A stretch of 13,655 bases of DNA from Chroococcidiopsidaceae cyanobacterium CP_BM_RX_35 (lineage in GTDB: Bacteria > Cyanobacteriota > Cyanobacteriia > Cyanobacteriales > Chroococcidiopsidaceae), in contig JAFAVL010000037.1 in the NCBI GenBank assembly GCA_019242465.1, positions 1 through 13,655 on the forward strand. The letters run 5' to 3'. Positions 7,134 through 13,655 of this stretch are shown here, piece by piece; the first letter of the stretch is position 1; the number at the start of each line of letters is the position of its first letter. Below the pieces are notes generated by a model, which ran no database searches, was not told the DNA's origin, and worked only from the letters and a program-made list of their open reading frames with translations. The translations under genes were made by a program, and so were the position numbers.

Positions 7134-7449
7134 ACGGTTCTGGTACGTTTTGAGACAGTGAAGGTTGTGATAGTAGGGCTTACCATAAGTCTTTACAATA
7201 GGGTAAATACGGAGATAGTCGAGAAATTTAAAAAAAAATTAGTGGTTTCAACAAGGTTATCAGCACCTATACAAGAGCAAAATTAAATTATCTTATCTAA
7301 CTTGATTGATGATGTAGGGGAACAAAAGACTTTTAACAAGAAGCAACTATAGAGACTAGGAGTACCATTCAGGATTACAAAACTCTACTTGGACTACCGA
7401 TTTAGCCCATTACCAATAGATGTAAAACATTATTGTGCGGTATTAACCA
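7134..7449. other. Intergenic gap, glycosyltransferase to c-di-GMP enzyme
   Basis: These 316 bases are AT-rich with a run of nine A at about 7231-7239. I see no strong hairpin terminator, no well-spaced promoter and no coding frame. It should hold the promoter of the next gene, but I cannot place it. Confidence 0.3.
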
Positions 7450-9300
7450 ATGGTGGAATTGTCTGAGATTGAAACTGAGCGGCTCAAGACTCTATCTCAG
7501 TATCACATCCTTGATACTGCTCCCGAAGCTTACTTTGACGATCTCACTCGCTTAGCCGCTTATATTTGTCAAACTCCAATTGCTGCCATTGGCTTAATTG
7601 GTGCTAAACGCCAGTGGTTCAAGTCAAAAGTGGGAATCCTGGCAACGGAAGAATCTCGTGATCTAACTTTCTGCGCTCATGCTATCCTGCAAGCAGAGCT
7701 ATTGATTGTCCCAGACACCTTACAGGATGAGCGGTTTGTCAATAATCCGTTTGTGATTGGCGATGCTCGTATCCGCTTTTATGCTGGTGCACCTCTCATT
7801 ACCCATGATGGCTTTGCCCTCGGTACTCTCTGCGTTCTGGATCATGTGCCGCGAGAACTTAGCGATGAACAGCAAGAAGCGCTGCGGATTCTAGCACTGC
7901 AAGTGCTAACGCAACTCGAGTTAAGGCGTAACTTAGCAGTTTTAGAACAGAACATTCTGGAGCGACAGCAGTCGGAAGCGCAACTGCGACACCATGTCTA
8001 TCATGATGGGCTTACGGGTTTACCCAATCGGGCGCTATTGATGGAGCGATTGAGGTGTGCGCTCAACCGCTCCAAGCAGCACCAGCGTTTTGTGTTTGCC
8101 GTGCTGTTTATCGACCTAGACCGTTTTAAGGTGATTAATGACAGTCTCGGACATATGGCGGGAGATCAACTTTTGATCGTGATCGCCCAACGTCTAACAG
8201 CTTGCTTGCGCACAGGGGATCTGGCAGCGCGTCTAGGGGGAGACGAATTCGCCATCCTGCTAGAAGATATTACAGATGTCAGTGATGCCATCAGCATCGT
8301 GCATCGGCTCCAAGCAGCATTGGTCTCACCATTCCATCTCGGTGAACAAGAGGTATTTACCAGTTGCAGCGTGGGCATTGCCCTGAGTACTCCAGATTAC
8401 GACCAGCCAGAAGACCTATTACGGGATGCTGACACCGCCATGTATCGCGCCAAGACAAAGGGGAAAGCCTGCTACCAGGTGTTTAACCCTAGTATGCATG
8501 AACAGGTGGTAACGCTCTTACAGTTGGAGATGCATCTGCAACAAGCAATTGGACGTGATGAGTTTCGACTTCATTACCAACCGATTGTGTCACTCTTCAC
8601 TGGCGGCATCACTGGTTTTGAAGCTCTAGTCCGCTGGCAGCACCCTTTACGTGGTCTGATTCCCCCACAGGAGTTCATTTCAGTTGCCGAAGAAACAGGA
8701 GCGATTATCCCTATTGGCTATTGCATCCTGCACGAGGCTTGCCGTCAGCTGCGCACTTGGCAGATACGATACCCTGAGCAATCATTGTCAATCAGCATCA
8801 ATCTTTCCAGCAAACAGTTTTCACATCCCCAACTGATTCAGTCGATTCGGCAAATTCTCCAGGAAACACACCTGGACGCCCGCTGTTTGAAGCTGGAAAT
8901 CACTGAAAGCACCATTATGGAGAATGCGGAATCGGCTATCACTATGCTGTTGCAACTCAGGAATTTGGGAATTGAGTTACACATAGATGATTTTGGGACG
9001 GGTTATTCTTCCTTTAGTTATCTGCACCGCTTTCCCGTTGATGTGTTAAAGATTGACCGTTCCTTTATCGTTAGCATGAGCATGAGTAGCGAGAAGGCGG
9101 AGATTGTGCGGACAATCGTGATGCTCGCTCACAACCTCCGCCTTAAGGTGACAGCTGAGGGGATAGAAACGGTGGAGCAAGTGGCACAACTCCAGGCAAT
9201 GCAGTGTCAATATGGGCAAGGTTACTTCTTCTCTGAGCCTGTAGATGCCGAGGCAGTTGGAGCGATGCTTGCTCAAGGCTTGCCCAGGTGTGAGCTGTAA
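7450..9300 (+). CDS. GAF-GGDEF-EAL cyclic-di-GMP diguanylate cyclase/phosphodiesterase
   Basis: A 616-residue soluble signalling enzyme that may make and/or break cyclic di-GMP. Domains in order: GAF (about 20-160; C75 in DLTFCAHAIL is not in the RxCH context of a phytochrome bilin cysteine), a short coiled-coil linker (about 158-182), GGDEF (about 183-345) with an intact GGDEF at 263-267 and an RxxD inhibitory site (R254-D257) five residues upstream, then EAL (about 355-610). The EAL part has EALVRW (391-396), N451, LEITES (E483), DDFGTGYSS (D513, D514), KIDRSFI (K534) and AEGIET (E570), so all metal and catalytic motifs look intact. No membrane segment or receiver domain is present. It stands alone and converges on bvdR with a 37-base gap. 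Both activities are possible; which dominates is not visible. Confidence 0.93.
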   Translation: MVELSEIETERLKTLSQYHILDTAPEAYFDDLTRLAAYICQTPIAAIGLIGAKRQWFKSKVGILATEESRDLTFCAHAILQAELLIVPDTLQDERFVNNPFVIGDARIRFYAGAPLITHDGFALGTLCVLDHVPRELSDEQQEALRILALQVLTQLELRRNLAVLEQNILERQQSEAQLRHHVYHDGLTGLPNRALLMERLRCALNRSKQHQRFVFAVLFIDLDRFKVINDSLGHMAGDQLLIVIAQRLTACLRTGDLAARLGGDEFAILLEDITDVSDAISIVHRLQAALVSPFHLGEQEVFTSCSVGIALSTPDYDQPEDLLRDADTAMYRAKTKGKACYQVFNPSMHEQVVTLLQLEMHLQQAIGRDEFRLHYQPIVSLFTGGITGFEALVRWQHPLRGLIPPQEFISVAEETGAIIPIGYCILHEACRQLRTWQIRYPEQSLSISINLSSKQFSHPQLIQSIRQILQETHLDARCLKLEITESTIMENAESAITMLLQLRNLGIELHIDDFGTGYSSFSYLHRFPVDVLKIDRSFIVSMSMSSEKAEIVRTIVMLAHNLRLKVTAEGIETVEQVAQLQAMQCQYGQGYFFSEPVDAEAVGAMLAQGLPRCEL

Positions 9301-9337
9301 ATTTTCGTTACGAGAGCCTAGCTGGGTGCTTATAACG

Positions 9338-10387
9338 CTATGCGTAGTTGTATTCATCAACAACTACAGTCTCGCCAGTCTTGGCTGCACGGCGAGCGGC
9401 ATCAGCAACCTTGAGAGCGTATAGGCTAGCAGTGGTGGTGACATATAAGGGAGTGCCTTCGAGCAAGTAGTCCAGTACCATGCCTGTATCTTTGGCAAAC
9501 AAGCCACGGCGACTGCCAACCTCTATCGGTGTTGTTGCCTCTGCTTGCACCAAGACTCCACGATCACCATCAAAAATTAATCCTCCTTGCTCACCGTAAA
9601 CTTCAAACTTGCGTTCGTTCTGCCATAGTGATTCTCCTTTGCCATAAGTGACTTCAGCGAGCAACCCACTAGTAAAGCTCAACTGAGCTGTACACAGACA
9701 GGCTGTGTAAAATTCTGAGTCTTCTCCAATCCCGATAGATCTTGTGTTACCCCAAAACCGAGTTTGACAACTCACCTGAGCAACCTCACCAAACAAATTG
9801 GTGAGGCGGTGGAGTCGGGAGAGAGCACCACTAAGTGGGAAGCCAAACAAATCTGGCTGATACGTCCAGCGCTGGGGTGCAGGGTGCTGAGGATTGATCG
9901 TGCTGTAGCGGGCATAAAACCTCGCACCGATTGCTGGTAGAGCAGAGCGTAATGCTTGGTGCAAGCCCCCAAGCAGTTCAATATGTTCTACATGCAAAAG
10001 TTTGCCTTGTGCTTGTGCCAGAGCAATGAGTTCCTCACCCTCTTTGGGGTTTAGGCATAAGGGGTATTCTACAATAACGTGCTTACCAGTTTCGAGGGCG
10101 CTGCGGGCGATCACGCCATGGTCTCGATTAATAGTAGAGACAATTACTAAGTCCAAATCAGAACGCTCTAAGAGCTGTTGCCAAGATGCAACTGCCTCAG
10201 CTTGGTGCGCCTGAGCAAACGTCTCAGTCTTTTCTAGCGTATGACCAACAACTGCCAGCAGCACAGCTCTTCGCTCTGCTTGTAATGTCTCAGCCCTTAG
10301 CTTCGCGGCATATCCAGTCCCTACTAGCCCCACCCTCACTGGCGCAGTAGCAGAGAAAGGGGAGGAAGTATTTACCATAGTGTTCAT
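9338..10387 (-). CDS. bvdR: Biliverdin reductase, cyanobacterial BvdR type
   Basis: A Gfo/Idh/MocA-fold oxidoreductase that should reduce biliverdin IX-alpha to bilirubin with NAD(P)H in the cytosol, branching from phycobilin synthesis. The 349 residues have a Rossmann domain (about 16-138) with VRVGLVGTGYAA (17-28), and EYPL (107-110) where sugar dehydrogenases of this fold usually have EKP. The C-terminal sheet domain includes HVEHIELLGG (132-141), FYARYSTI (157-164), PQRWTYQPDLFGFPL (171-185) and ALSRLHRLTNLFG (188-200). These follow Synechocystis Slr1784 (BvdR) closely from memory, and the two arginines R191 and R194 sit where that enzyme binds stacked biliverdin. The ATG at 10387 is preceded by GGAAGGG (10407-10401) on the minus strand; an ATG at 10378 is a second choice. 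It diverges from petF. A generic MocA-fold dehydrogenase is a less likely alternative. Confidence 0.85.
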   Translation of the reverse strand: MNTMVNTSSPFSATAPVRVGLVGTGYAAKLRAETLQAERRAVLLAVVGHTLEKTETFAQAHQAEAVASWQQLLERSDLDLVIVSTINRDHGVIARSALETGKHVIVEYPLCLNPKEGEELIALAQAQGKLLHVEHIELLGGLHQALRSALPAIGARFYARYSTINPQHPAPQRWTYQPDLFGFPLSGALSRLHRLTNLFGEVAQVSCQTRFWGNTRSIGIGEDSEFYTACLCTAQLSFTSGLLAEVTYGKGESLWQNERKFEVYGEQGGLIFDGDRGVLVQAEATTPIEVGSRRGLFAKDTGMVLDYLLEGTPLYVTTTASLYALKVADAARRAAKTGETVVVDEYNYA

Positions 10388-10486
10388 GGTTCAGCTTATT
10401 CCCTTCCAATCTACATCGAGACTGCGCTAGTTCAAATCTGAAGTTGCTTTCCTACGCCAGACCGACCCCTGGTTAGATCTCATAGA

Positions 10487-10516
10487 TTTACAATTTTGAC
10501 GACCTTGAATTATACT
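10487..10516 (+). promoter_or_regulatory. Upstream candidate petF promoter (P1)
   Basis: TTTACA (10487-10492) and TATACT (10511-10516), each five of six to consensus, are 18 bases apart. The start near 10523 would give a leader of about 229 bases that contains both hairpins described below. Confidence 0.45.
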
Positions 10517-10595
10517 ATTTACTTAGTATCACTACGATGACTTCAAGTGATTTTATAAGCAAGACTTATTTTTATTAAATGACCAAATTTCATTA

Positions 10596-10614
10596 CTAAT
10601 CCGTGGCGGATTAG
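10596..10614 (+). other. Perfect 8-bp hairpin upstream of petF
   Basis: CTAATCCG (10596-10603), a TGG loop and CGGATTAG (10607-10614). No T run follows. It lies upstream of the nearer petF promoter, so it would be an operator-like dyad for that promoter or an RNA hairpin in a transcript from the farther one. Confidence 0.6.
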
Positions 10615-10627
10615 GGTCAATATTAGG

Positions 10628-10655
10628 TTGCAAGCTTTAATTTTTCCCGTAGTAT
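10628..10655 (+). promoter_or_regulatory. Downstream candidate petF promoter (P2)
   Basis: TTGCAA (10628-10633) and TAGTAT (10650-10655) with a 16-base spacer. The start near 10662 would give a leader of about 90 bases with only the second hairpin. Pattern match only. Confidence 0.4.
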
Positions 10656-10680
10656 CAGAGATGAAGCAAACTTAATGCAG

Positions 10681-10704
10681 CGGTCTCTCGGATTAGCGAG
10701 GCCG
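10681..10704 (+). other. Leader hairpin of petF with a repeated 8-base loop motif
   Basis: CGGTCTC (10681-10687) pairs with GAGGCCG (10698-10704), with one G-U. The 10-base loop contains CGGATTAG (10689-10696), identical to the 3' arm of the hairpin at 10596-10614. It ends 47 bases before the petF ATG. Confidence 0.5.
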
Positions 10705-10751
10705 TAAGCTTGCTTAACTGTATCTTATAGTGCCTTAGAGAGGACTGCTGA

Positions 10752-11054
10752 ATGGCAAGTTACAAGGTCACGTTAGTCAACGAGGCCGAAGGTCTGAACC
10801 AAACCATCGAGGTTGAAGACGATACCTACATTCTAGACGCAGCTGAAGAAGCCGGGCTAGATCTGCCCTACTCTTGCCGTGCTGGAGCTTGCTCCACCTG
10901 TGCTGGTAAGCTGAAGGACGGTTCGATGCCTGACCAGTCTGACCAGTCTTTCTTAGATGACGACCAGATTGAGGCTGGATATGTGCTGACCTGTGTGGCC
11001 TACCCCACTTCTGACTGCACAATCGAAACCCACAAAGAGGAAGAACTTTACTAA
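10752..11054 (+). CDS. petF: Plant-type [2Fe-2S] ferredoxin I
   Basis: The main soluble electron carrier from photosystem I to ferredoxin-NADP reductase and to enzymes such as nitrite, sulfite and bilin reductases. The 100 residues match PetF along their length: [40 protein letters not shown], and the end THKEEELY. Cluster ligands are C42, C47, C50 ([10 protein letters not shown]) and C81 (VLTCVAYP); C89 is extra and usual in this family. The segment [13 protein letters not shown] (55-67) is one residue longer than in the common 99-residue forms. AGAGAGGA-like GAGAGGA (10737-10743) is a fair ribosome site eight bases before the ATG. It diverges from bvdR, whose substrate biliverdin is also used by ferredoxin-dependent bilin reductases. 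It is followed by two hairpins, so it is monocistronic. Confidence 0.97.
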   Translation: MASYKVTLVNEAEGLNQTIEVEDDTYILDAAEEAGLDLPYSCRAGACSTCAGKLKDGSMPDQSDQSFLDDDQIEAGYVLTCVAYPTSDCTIETHKEEELY

Positions 11055-11070
11055 CCGCCATATCGGTTAG
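11051..11070 (+). other. Hairpin overlapping the petF stop codon
   Basis: CTAACCG (11051-11057) pairs with CGGTTAG (11064-11070) around a 6-base loop; the stop TAA (11052-11054) is in the left arm. With no T run, it looks like a 3'-end stabilising hairpin rather than a terminator. Confidence 0.5.
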
Positions 11071-11089
11071 CCTTCATTGACGGGTTATA

Positions 11090-11127
11090 GGCAGGGACAG
11101 ATTATTCGCATGTTCCTGCCTTATTTT
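11090..11127 (+). terminator. Rho-independent terminator of petF
   Basis: GGCAGGGACA (11090-11099) pairs with TGTTCCTGCC (11111-11120), ten pairs with one G-U, followed by TTATTTT. The T tract overlaps the last codon (stop) of the convergent SpoIID-like gene at 11126. Confidence 0.75.
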
Positions 11128-12817
11128 AAGGTTTATTAGCACGGTCTAGCTGCTGGATCTGAGTACCAGGGTAGTAGAAGTTGAGGATCTGCGAACTCGA
11201 CCAACCCTGTTTAGCTAACTCTTGACACCCAGTCTGACTCAAACCGACACCATGTCCTAATCCACCACCGACAAAAGCATAGCCCCAAAGCGTGTTTTTT
11301 CCCTGACTGAGGGGTTGTAGATAGAAGAGGGTGCTTTTAGGGGCAGAAAAGGCATTGCGTACCTCATCCTTCTCCAGGGCAAAACTACCCAAATCGGTTT
11401 TGACAGCTAGCTTGAGAATCCGTCCAGCAGGTGATCGCTGTACGACTTCTAGTTGCTGTAACGTTTTAAAGTTCGCCATCGGACTCTTAGTTGTTTTCAA
11501 ATAACGCTGTAGGTTTTGGGCAATCTGTGCTATGCTTCGCTCGAAGCGCCAGCGAAACATACGTGCCCCAGTTTCGTTAAATCCTTGACGCAGTTCAATA
11601 AACCGCTGGAAGTTTTTCTCATCAGCTAGACTTTGAGCTTGTAGATTCCAAACTTTGCTAGCCGCATCCACCACAGGTTGCAGGTACGGTCGCTCGGCAC
11701 CGTTCCAGACATCGTTGAAAGCAGCTGTGACGCCACCTGTGGTAGAAGAGTACACAGCATCAACTAGCTGGTTATGATAGGTTAACACTTGCCCCCGCGT
11801 TCTTGTGATCGCCCGATCGGCTTTAGCATCTGTTACCGTCAATCCCAAATAGACTTGGCAGTCGATGGAGGCACAAAGCTCATACCCATCCACCGCAAAG
11901 CGGCGTAGGTTGCGCAATGCATACGTCCGCGCAATGATCGATTGCGCCTCAAGCGCCGCTTCGGGTGAGTTAGATGCTTCAATTTCGTTAGGCACAACAC
12001 CACGCAAGTACGTTTCCAGTGGCACATCATTAACCAAAGTGTATGTACCGTAAGCATTGGGCAAAAGCTGTAGATGTCCAGCATAGAGACGAGTACTCCG
12101 GTCGTCTTCACCTTGCACAAGGATTAAATCTTTACCAGCAGTAATATCGAGCTGCTGGAAGCTATAGCGGTTGCCATTCATGGTCCAACTCACCTGGGGC
12201 AGCTGTTTCCAGATTTGCGTATCGATATATGTTGTCTTGACTCCAGCAGCCTGTAGACTTTGTAGTAGCAAGCGTCGGAGTAAGGGTGTGTTGTATACTT
12301 TCCGTTTCGCCCAAACTTGCCAGCGCTTCGGTTGAGCAAGCTCGACCTCTATCCCCTGCGAACGCCATTGCTGGGCACTATATTCCGCACTTTCAAAACT
12401 CCGGTGGGTACTGAGGACAACCCGCTCCTCCACGATTGGGACGCTGAGGGGTTGCATCACGACTTCCAATTTAACGCTGTCAGCTTGAATGGTTTGCTGC
12501 CTGGCATCCCTTTTAAAGCTGAGGGTTAGGCGATCGCCTGGTGTGGCTTGCAATTTTAGTTGATTGGTTGGGTGATCGCCAAATCGTTGCACGATTCCGA
12601 TCTTGAGCAACCTCAACGCTGCCGGAGCTGTCCCTGGCGGAGCAACATTGGGCTCTACATCCTGGCGTTGTGGTGACGGTGCCGATGCGGCACTTAACCC
12701 TAGTAAACACAATGTTGTTAGTGCTGCAAAAGACAAATAGCAAAGCCAGCTCAACCCTCTAAACTCTTGCTGGGGTAGCTTTGAAACCTGCCTTGTGGTG
12801 TAAGAGTTTCTTGGCAT
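11126..12817 (-). CDS. SpoIID/LytB-domain protein, membrane-anchored
   Basis: A predicted peptidoglycan-acting (lytic transglycosylase-like) envelope protein. With the ATG at 12817 it has 563 residues; a TTG at 12844 would add nine more and is weaker, though AAGGTG lies just before it. In the numbering of the longer form, a hydrophobic anchor or uncleaved signal is at about 31-55, then a low-complexity Pro/Ala stretch (56-75), a SPOR-like segment (about 141-182) and the SpoIID domain (about 245-565). Motifs: RGVVPNEIEASNSPEAALEA (281-300, where E287 matches the catalytic glutamate of SpoIID), QSIIARTYAL (301-310), YSSTTGGVTAAFNDVW (365-380), and GGGLGHGVGLSQTGCQELAK (526-545) followed by ILNFYYPGT. 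In non-sporulating bacteria such proteins are thought to trim glycan strands at division or in the periplasm; the exact role here is unknown. It converges on petF. Confidence 0.88.
   Translation of the reverse strand: MPRNSYTTRQVSKLPQQEFRGLSWLCYLSFAALTTLCLLGLSAASAPSPQRQDVEPNVAPPGTAPAALRLLKIGIVQRFGDHPTNQLKLQATPGDRLTLSFKRDARQQTIQADSVKLEVVMQPLSVPIVEERVVLSTHRSFESAEYSAQQWRSQGIEVELAQPKRWQVWAKRKVYNTPLLRRLLLQSLQAAGVKTTYIDTQIWKQLPQVSWTMNGNRYSFQQLDITAGKDLILVQGEDDRSTRLYAGHLQLLPNAYGTYTLVNDVPLETYLRGVVPNEIEASNSPEAALEAQSIIARTYALRNLRRFAVDGYELCASIDCQVYLGLTVTDAKADRAITRTRGQVLTYHNQLVDAVYSSTTGGVTAAFNDVWNGAERPYLQPVVDAASKVWNLQAQSLADEKNFQRFIELRQGFNETGARMFRWRFERSIAQIAQNLQRYLKTTKSPMANFKTLQQLEVVQRSPAGRILKLAVKTDLGSFALEKDEVRNAFSAPKSTLFYLQPLSQGKNTLWGYAFVGGGLGHGVGLSQTGCQELAKQGWSSSQILNFYYPGTQIQQLDRANKP
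12530..12537. repeat. HIP1 octamer
   Basis: GCGATCGC, extended here to the 12-base palindrome AGGCGATCGCCT, within the SpoIID-like gene. Confidence 0.85.
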
Positions 12818-13259
12818 TGCCACCAATCTAAAGATTTTTCTCAAGGATCACCTTGATTAGTATGTACTAGATCTGTTGATACTCCCCGCTCTGAAGAGAC
12901 GGGGATTCTTCATTCAATCAGTCAACTTATTTGATAGATTTTCATTTAGTAAACAGAGGTTGGTCTGTCCTGAAGCGTTAATTCCCCCATGCCCTGGGGT
13001 ACTCGAATTTAGAGTATCATCTTACGACTTCCAAGAAATCAAGTTCTGAAATGTGATTTTAGATACAATCAAGCCATGAGTTGCAACTTTAAACCTATGC
13101 AGGTCAACGACGATACTACCCTTGCTACCTCCTCATTAGCGCCCAAGTCGCGATCCCACTCAGAAAACTAGCTGATAACTCTAAGCAGATTGCAACCCGA
13201 AGTCATAACAACTATGATTTAAGAAGAAGTAAAGCAACAACCTGGTCACAAGTATCTGT
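12818..13259. other. Intergenic gap between the SpoIID-like and sulfiredoxin genes
   Basis: Both genes read away from this gap, so it should hold both promoters, though I cannot place either with confidence. Besides the hairpin at 12884-12904 I see a 62-codon frame without a normal start (12861-13049) and a 31-codon ATG frame (13076-13171); neither resembles a known family. Confidence 0.35.
12884..12904. mobile_element. Hairpin resembling an IS200/IS605-type end (relic, tentative)
   Basis: CCCCG-CTC (12884-12891) folds onto GAG-A-CGGGG (12896-12904) with a TGAA loop and one bulged A. A TTGAT (12876-12880) stands just before it and ATTC follows it. CCCCGCTC...GGGGATTC hairpins are familiar from the ends of IS200/IS605/TnpB elements in cyanobacteria, and TTGAT is the target of ISDra2. 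No transposase or TnpB frame is present. A stray hairpin is the alternative. Confidence 0.35.
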
Positions 13260-13523
13260 ATGGTAAAAGTACAAGAGATTCCCCTCAACCAAATTCGCCG
13301 TCCCCTACCGCGACAGAACGATCCAAAGAAGGTTACAGCTTTGATGGAATCCATCCAAGAGATTGGACAGCAAGAACCCATTGACGTGTTAGAGGTTGAT
13401 GGGCAGTACTATGGTTTTTCTGGTTGCCATCGGTATGAGGCTTGCCAACGCTTAGGCAAGGAAACAATCCTCGCTAAAGTCCGCAAAGCTCCTCGTGCTG
13501 TACTACAGAAGCACCTAGCGTAA
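13260..13523 (+). CDS. srx: Sulfiredoxin
   Basis: An ATP-dependent reductase that restores typical 2-Cys peroxiredoxins from the over-oxidised sulfinic form. The 87 residues have the ParB/Srx fold with the family landmarks: VQEIPLNQIRRPLPRQNDPK (4-23), KVTALMESIQEIGQQEPIDV (24-43), and the signature GFSGCHRYEACQRLG (52-66). C56 of GCHR is the catalytic cysteine, and H57-R58 help bind ATP phosphate. The FSGCHR form and the small size separate it from true ParB nucleases, which lack this cysteine. Length agrees with cyanobacterial sulfiredoxins. No Shine-Dalgarno is seen. The peroxiredoxin elsewhere in the window is of the PrxQ class and not the expected partner, so the substrate is probably encoded elsewhere. 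Confidence 0.93.
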   Translation: MVKVQEIPLNQIRRPLPRQNDPKKVTALMESIQEIGQQEPIDVLEVDGQYYGFSGCHRYEACQRLGKETILAKVRKAPRAVLQKHLA

Positions 13524-13569
13524 CGTAATTGCTGGAATTCGCAATTCATTATGGTCATCAGCAGCAGTC

Positions 13570-13655
13570 ATGCCTGAGCAAAATTACAATCATTCGCTGC
13601 AAAGCTTAATGAAGAGGGCGGACGTTTCTAGTTTTAAAGCGCTAGCGCGAGCTGC
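13570..13655 (+). CDS. N-terminus of a gene cut by the window end (possible HTH/GrpE-type protein)
   Basis: An ATG at 13570 opens a frame of 28 codons that runs off the window: MPEQNYNHSLQSLMKRAD followed by VSSFKALARA. The pattern SLQxLMxxAxxxSFKxLxxxA resembles, from memory, the start of a cyanobacterial helix-turn-helix protein, in some genomes joined to a GrpE-like region. It begins 46 bases after the sulfiredoxin stop on the same strand and might be co-transcribed. Too little is visible to settle the family; that it is coding is likely, the product is a guess. Confidence 0.55.
   Translation, partial: MPEQNYNHSLQSLMKRADVSSFKALARA

Noticed and set aside
10777..11061. 94-codon frame antisense to petF
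   Set aside because: It is a shadow of a highly conserved ferredoxin gene, Arg/Ser/Gln-rich and without family resemblance.
12861..13049. 62-codon open frame through the IS-end-like hairpin
   Set aside because: It has no ATG or good alternative start and no motif; a TnpB C-terminal relic was considered but cannot be supported by eye.
13260..13523. ParB-like nuclease or plasmid partition protein
   Set aside because: The GCHR motif with catalytic cysteine and the 87-residue length mark it as sulfiredoxin; there is no ParA or parS nearby.
1..13655. CRISPR arrays, tRNA or rRNA genes, prophage or defence island
   Set aside because: No regularly spaced repeats, cloverleaf sequences, phage genes or defence families were seen on either strand.

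Overview
The window is a piece of cyanobacterial chromosome. The evidence is a plant-type ferredoxin PetF, a SipA-type (DUF3148) protein, a DUF3134 protein, a cyanobacterial-type biliverdin reductase, a B12 riboswitch on a long CbiX chelatase, and four copies of the HIP1 octamer GCGATCGC. Base composition is moderate and looks even across the genes. I cannot name the genus. Nothing resembles a phage, a CRISPR array, a defence island or an intact transposon. I see no rRNA or tRNA gene.

Layout from left to right. The window opens inside a transketolase gene (1-1332, 5' end missing), closed by a strong terminator. A repeat-rich gap of about 500 bases follows, with a C-rich inverted repeat, a bidirectional terminator and an 83-bp stretch bounded by 8-bp inverted repeats. 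On the minus strand is a six-helix voltage-gated-type potassium channel with a C-terminal zinc ribbon. Next, on the plus strand, are a secreted Spy/CpxP-like protein, a cobalamin riboswitch with the cobalt/sirohydrochlorin chelatase cbiX, sipA (behind a 19-bp perfect palindrome resembling a FUR-family box), an exported PrxQ-type peroxiredoxin, a DUF3134 protein, a GtrB/DPM1-like membrane glycosyltransferase and a GAF-GGDEF-EAL cyclic-di-GMP enzyme.

The minus-strand biliverdin reductase gene bvdR and the ferredoxin gene petF diverge from a 364-base gap that holds two candidate petF promoters and two hairpins sharing an 8-nt arm. A SpoIID/LytB-like protein lies convergent to petF. After a 440-base gap with an IS200/IS605-end-like hairpin come a sulfiredoxin gene and the first 28 codons of a gene cut by the window edge.

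How the genes relate: several concern redox and tetrapyrrole metabolism (petF, bvdR, cbiX, prxQ, srx), and others concern envelope work and signalling (channel, Spy-like, glycosyltransferase, SpoIID-like, c-di-GMP enzyme, sipA). Most have their own spacing and look independently transcribed; sipA-prxQ (47-bp gap) is the only plausible short operon. I see no clear new multi-gene system. The best leads are regulatory: the petF leader with mutually exclusive pairings, the palindrome before sipA, and the solitary hairpin near 12.89 kb.
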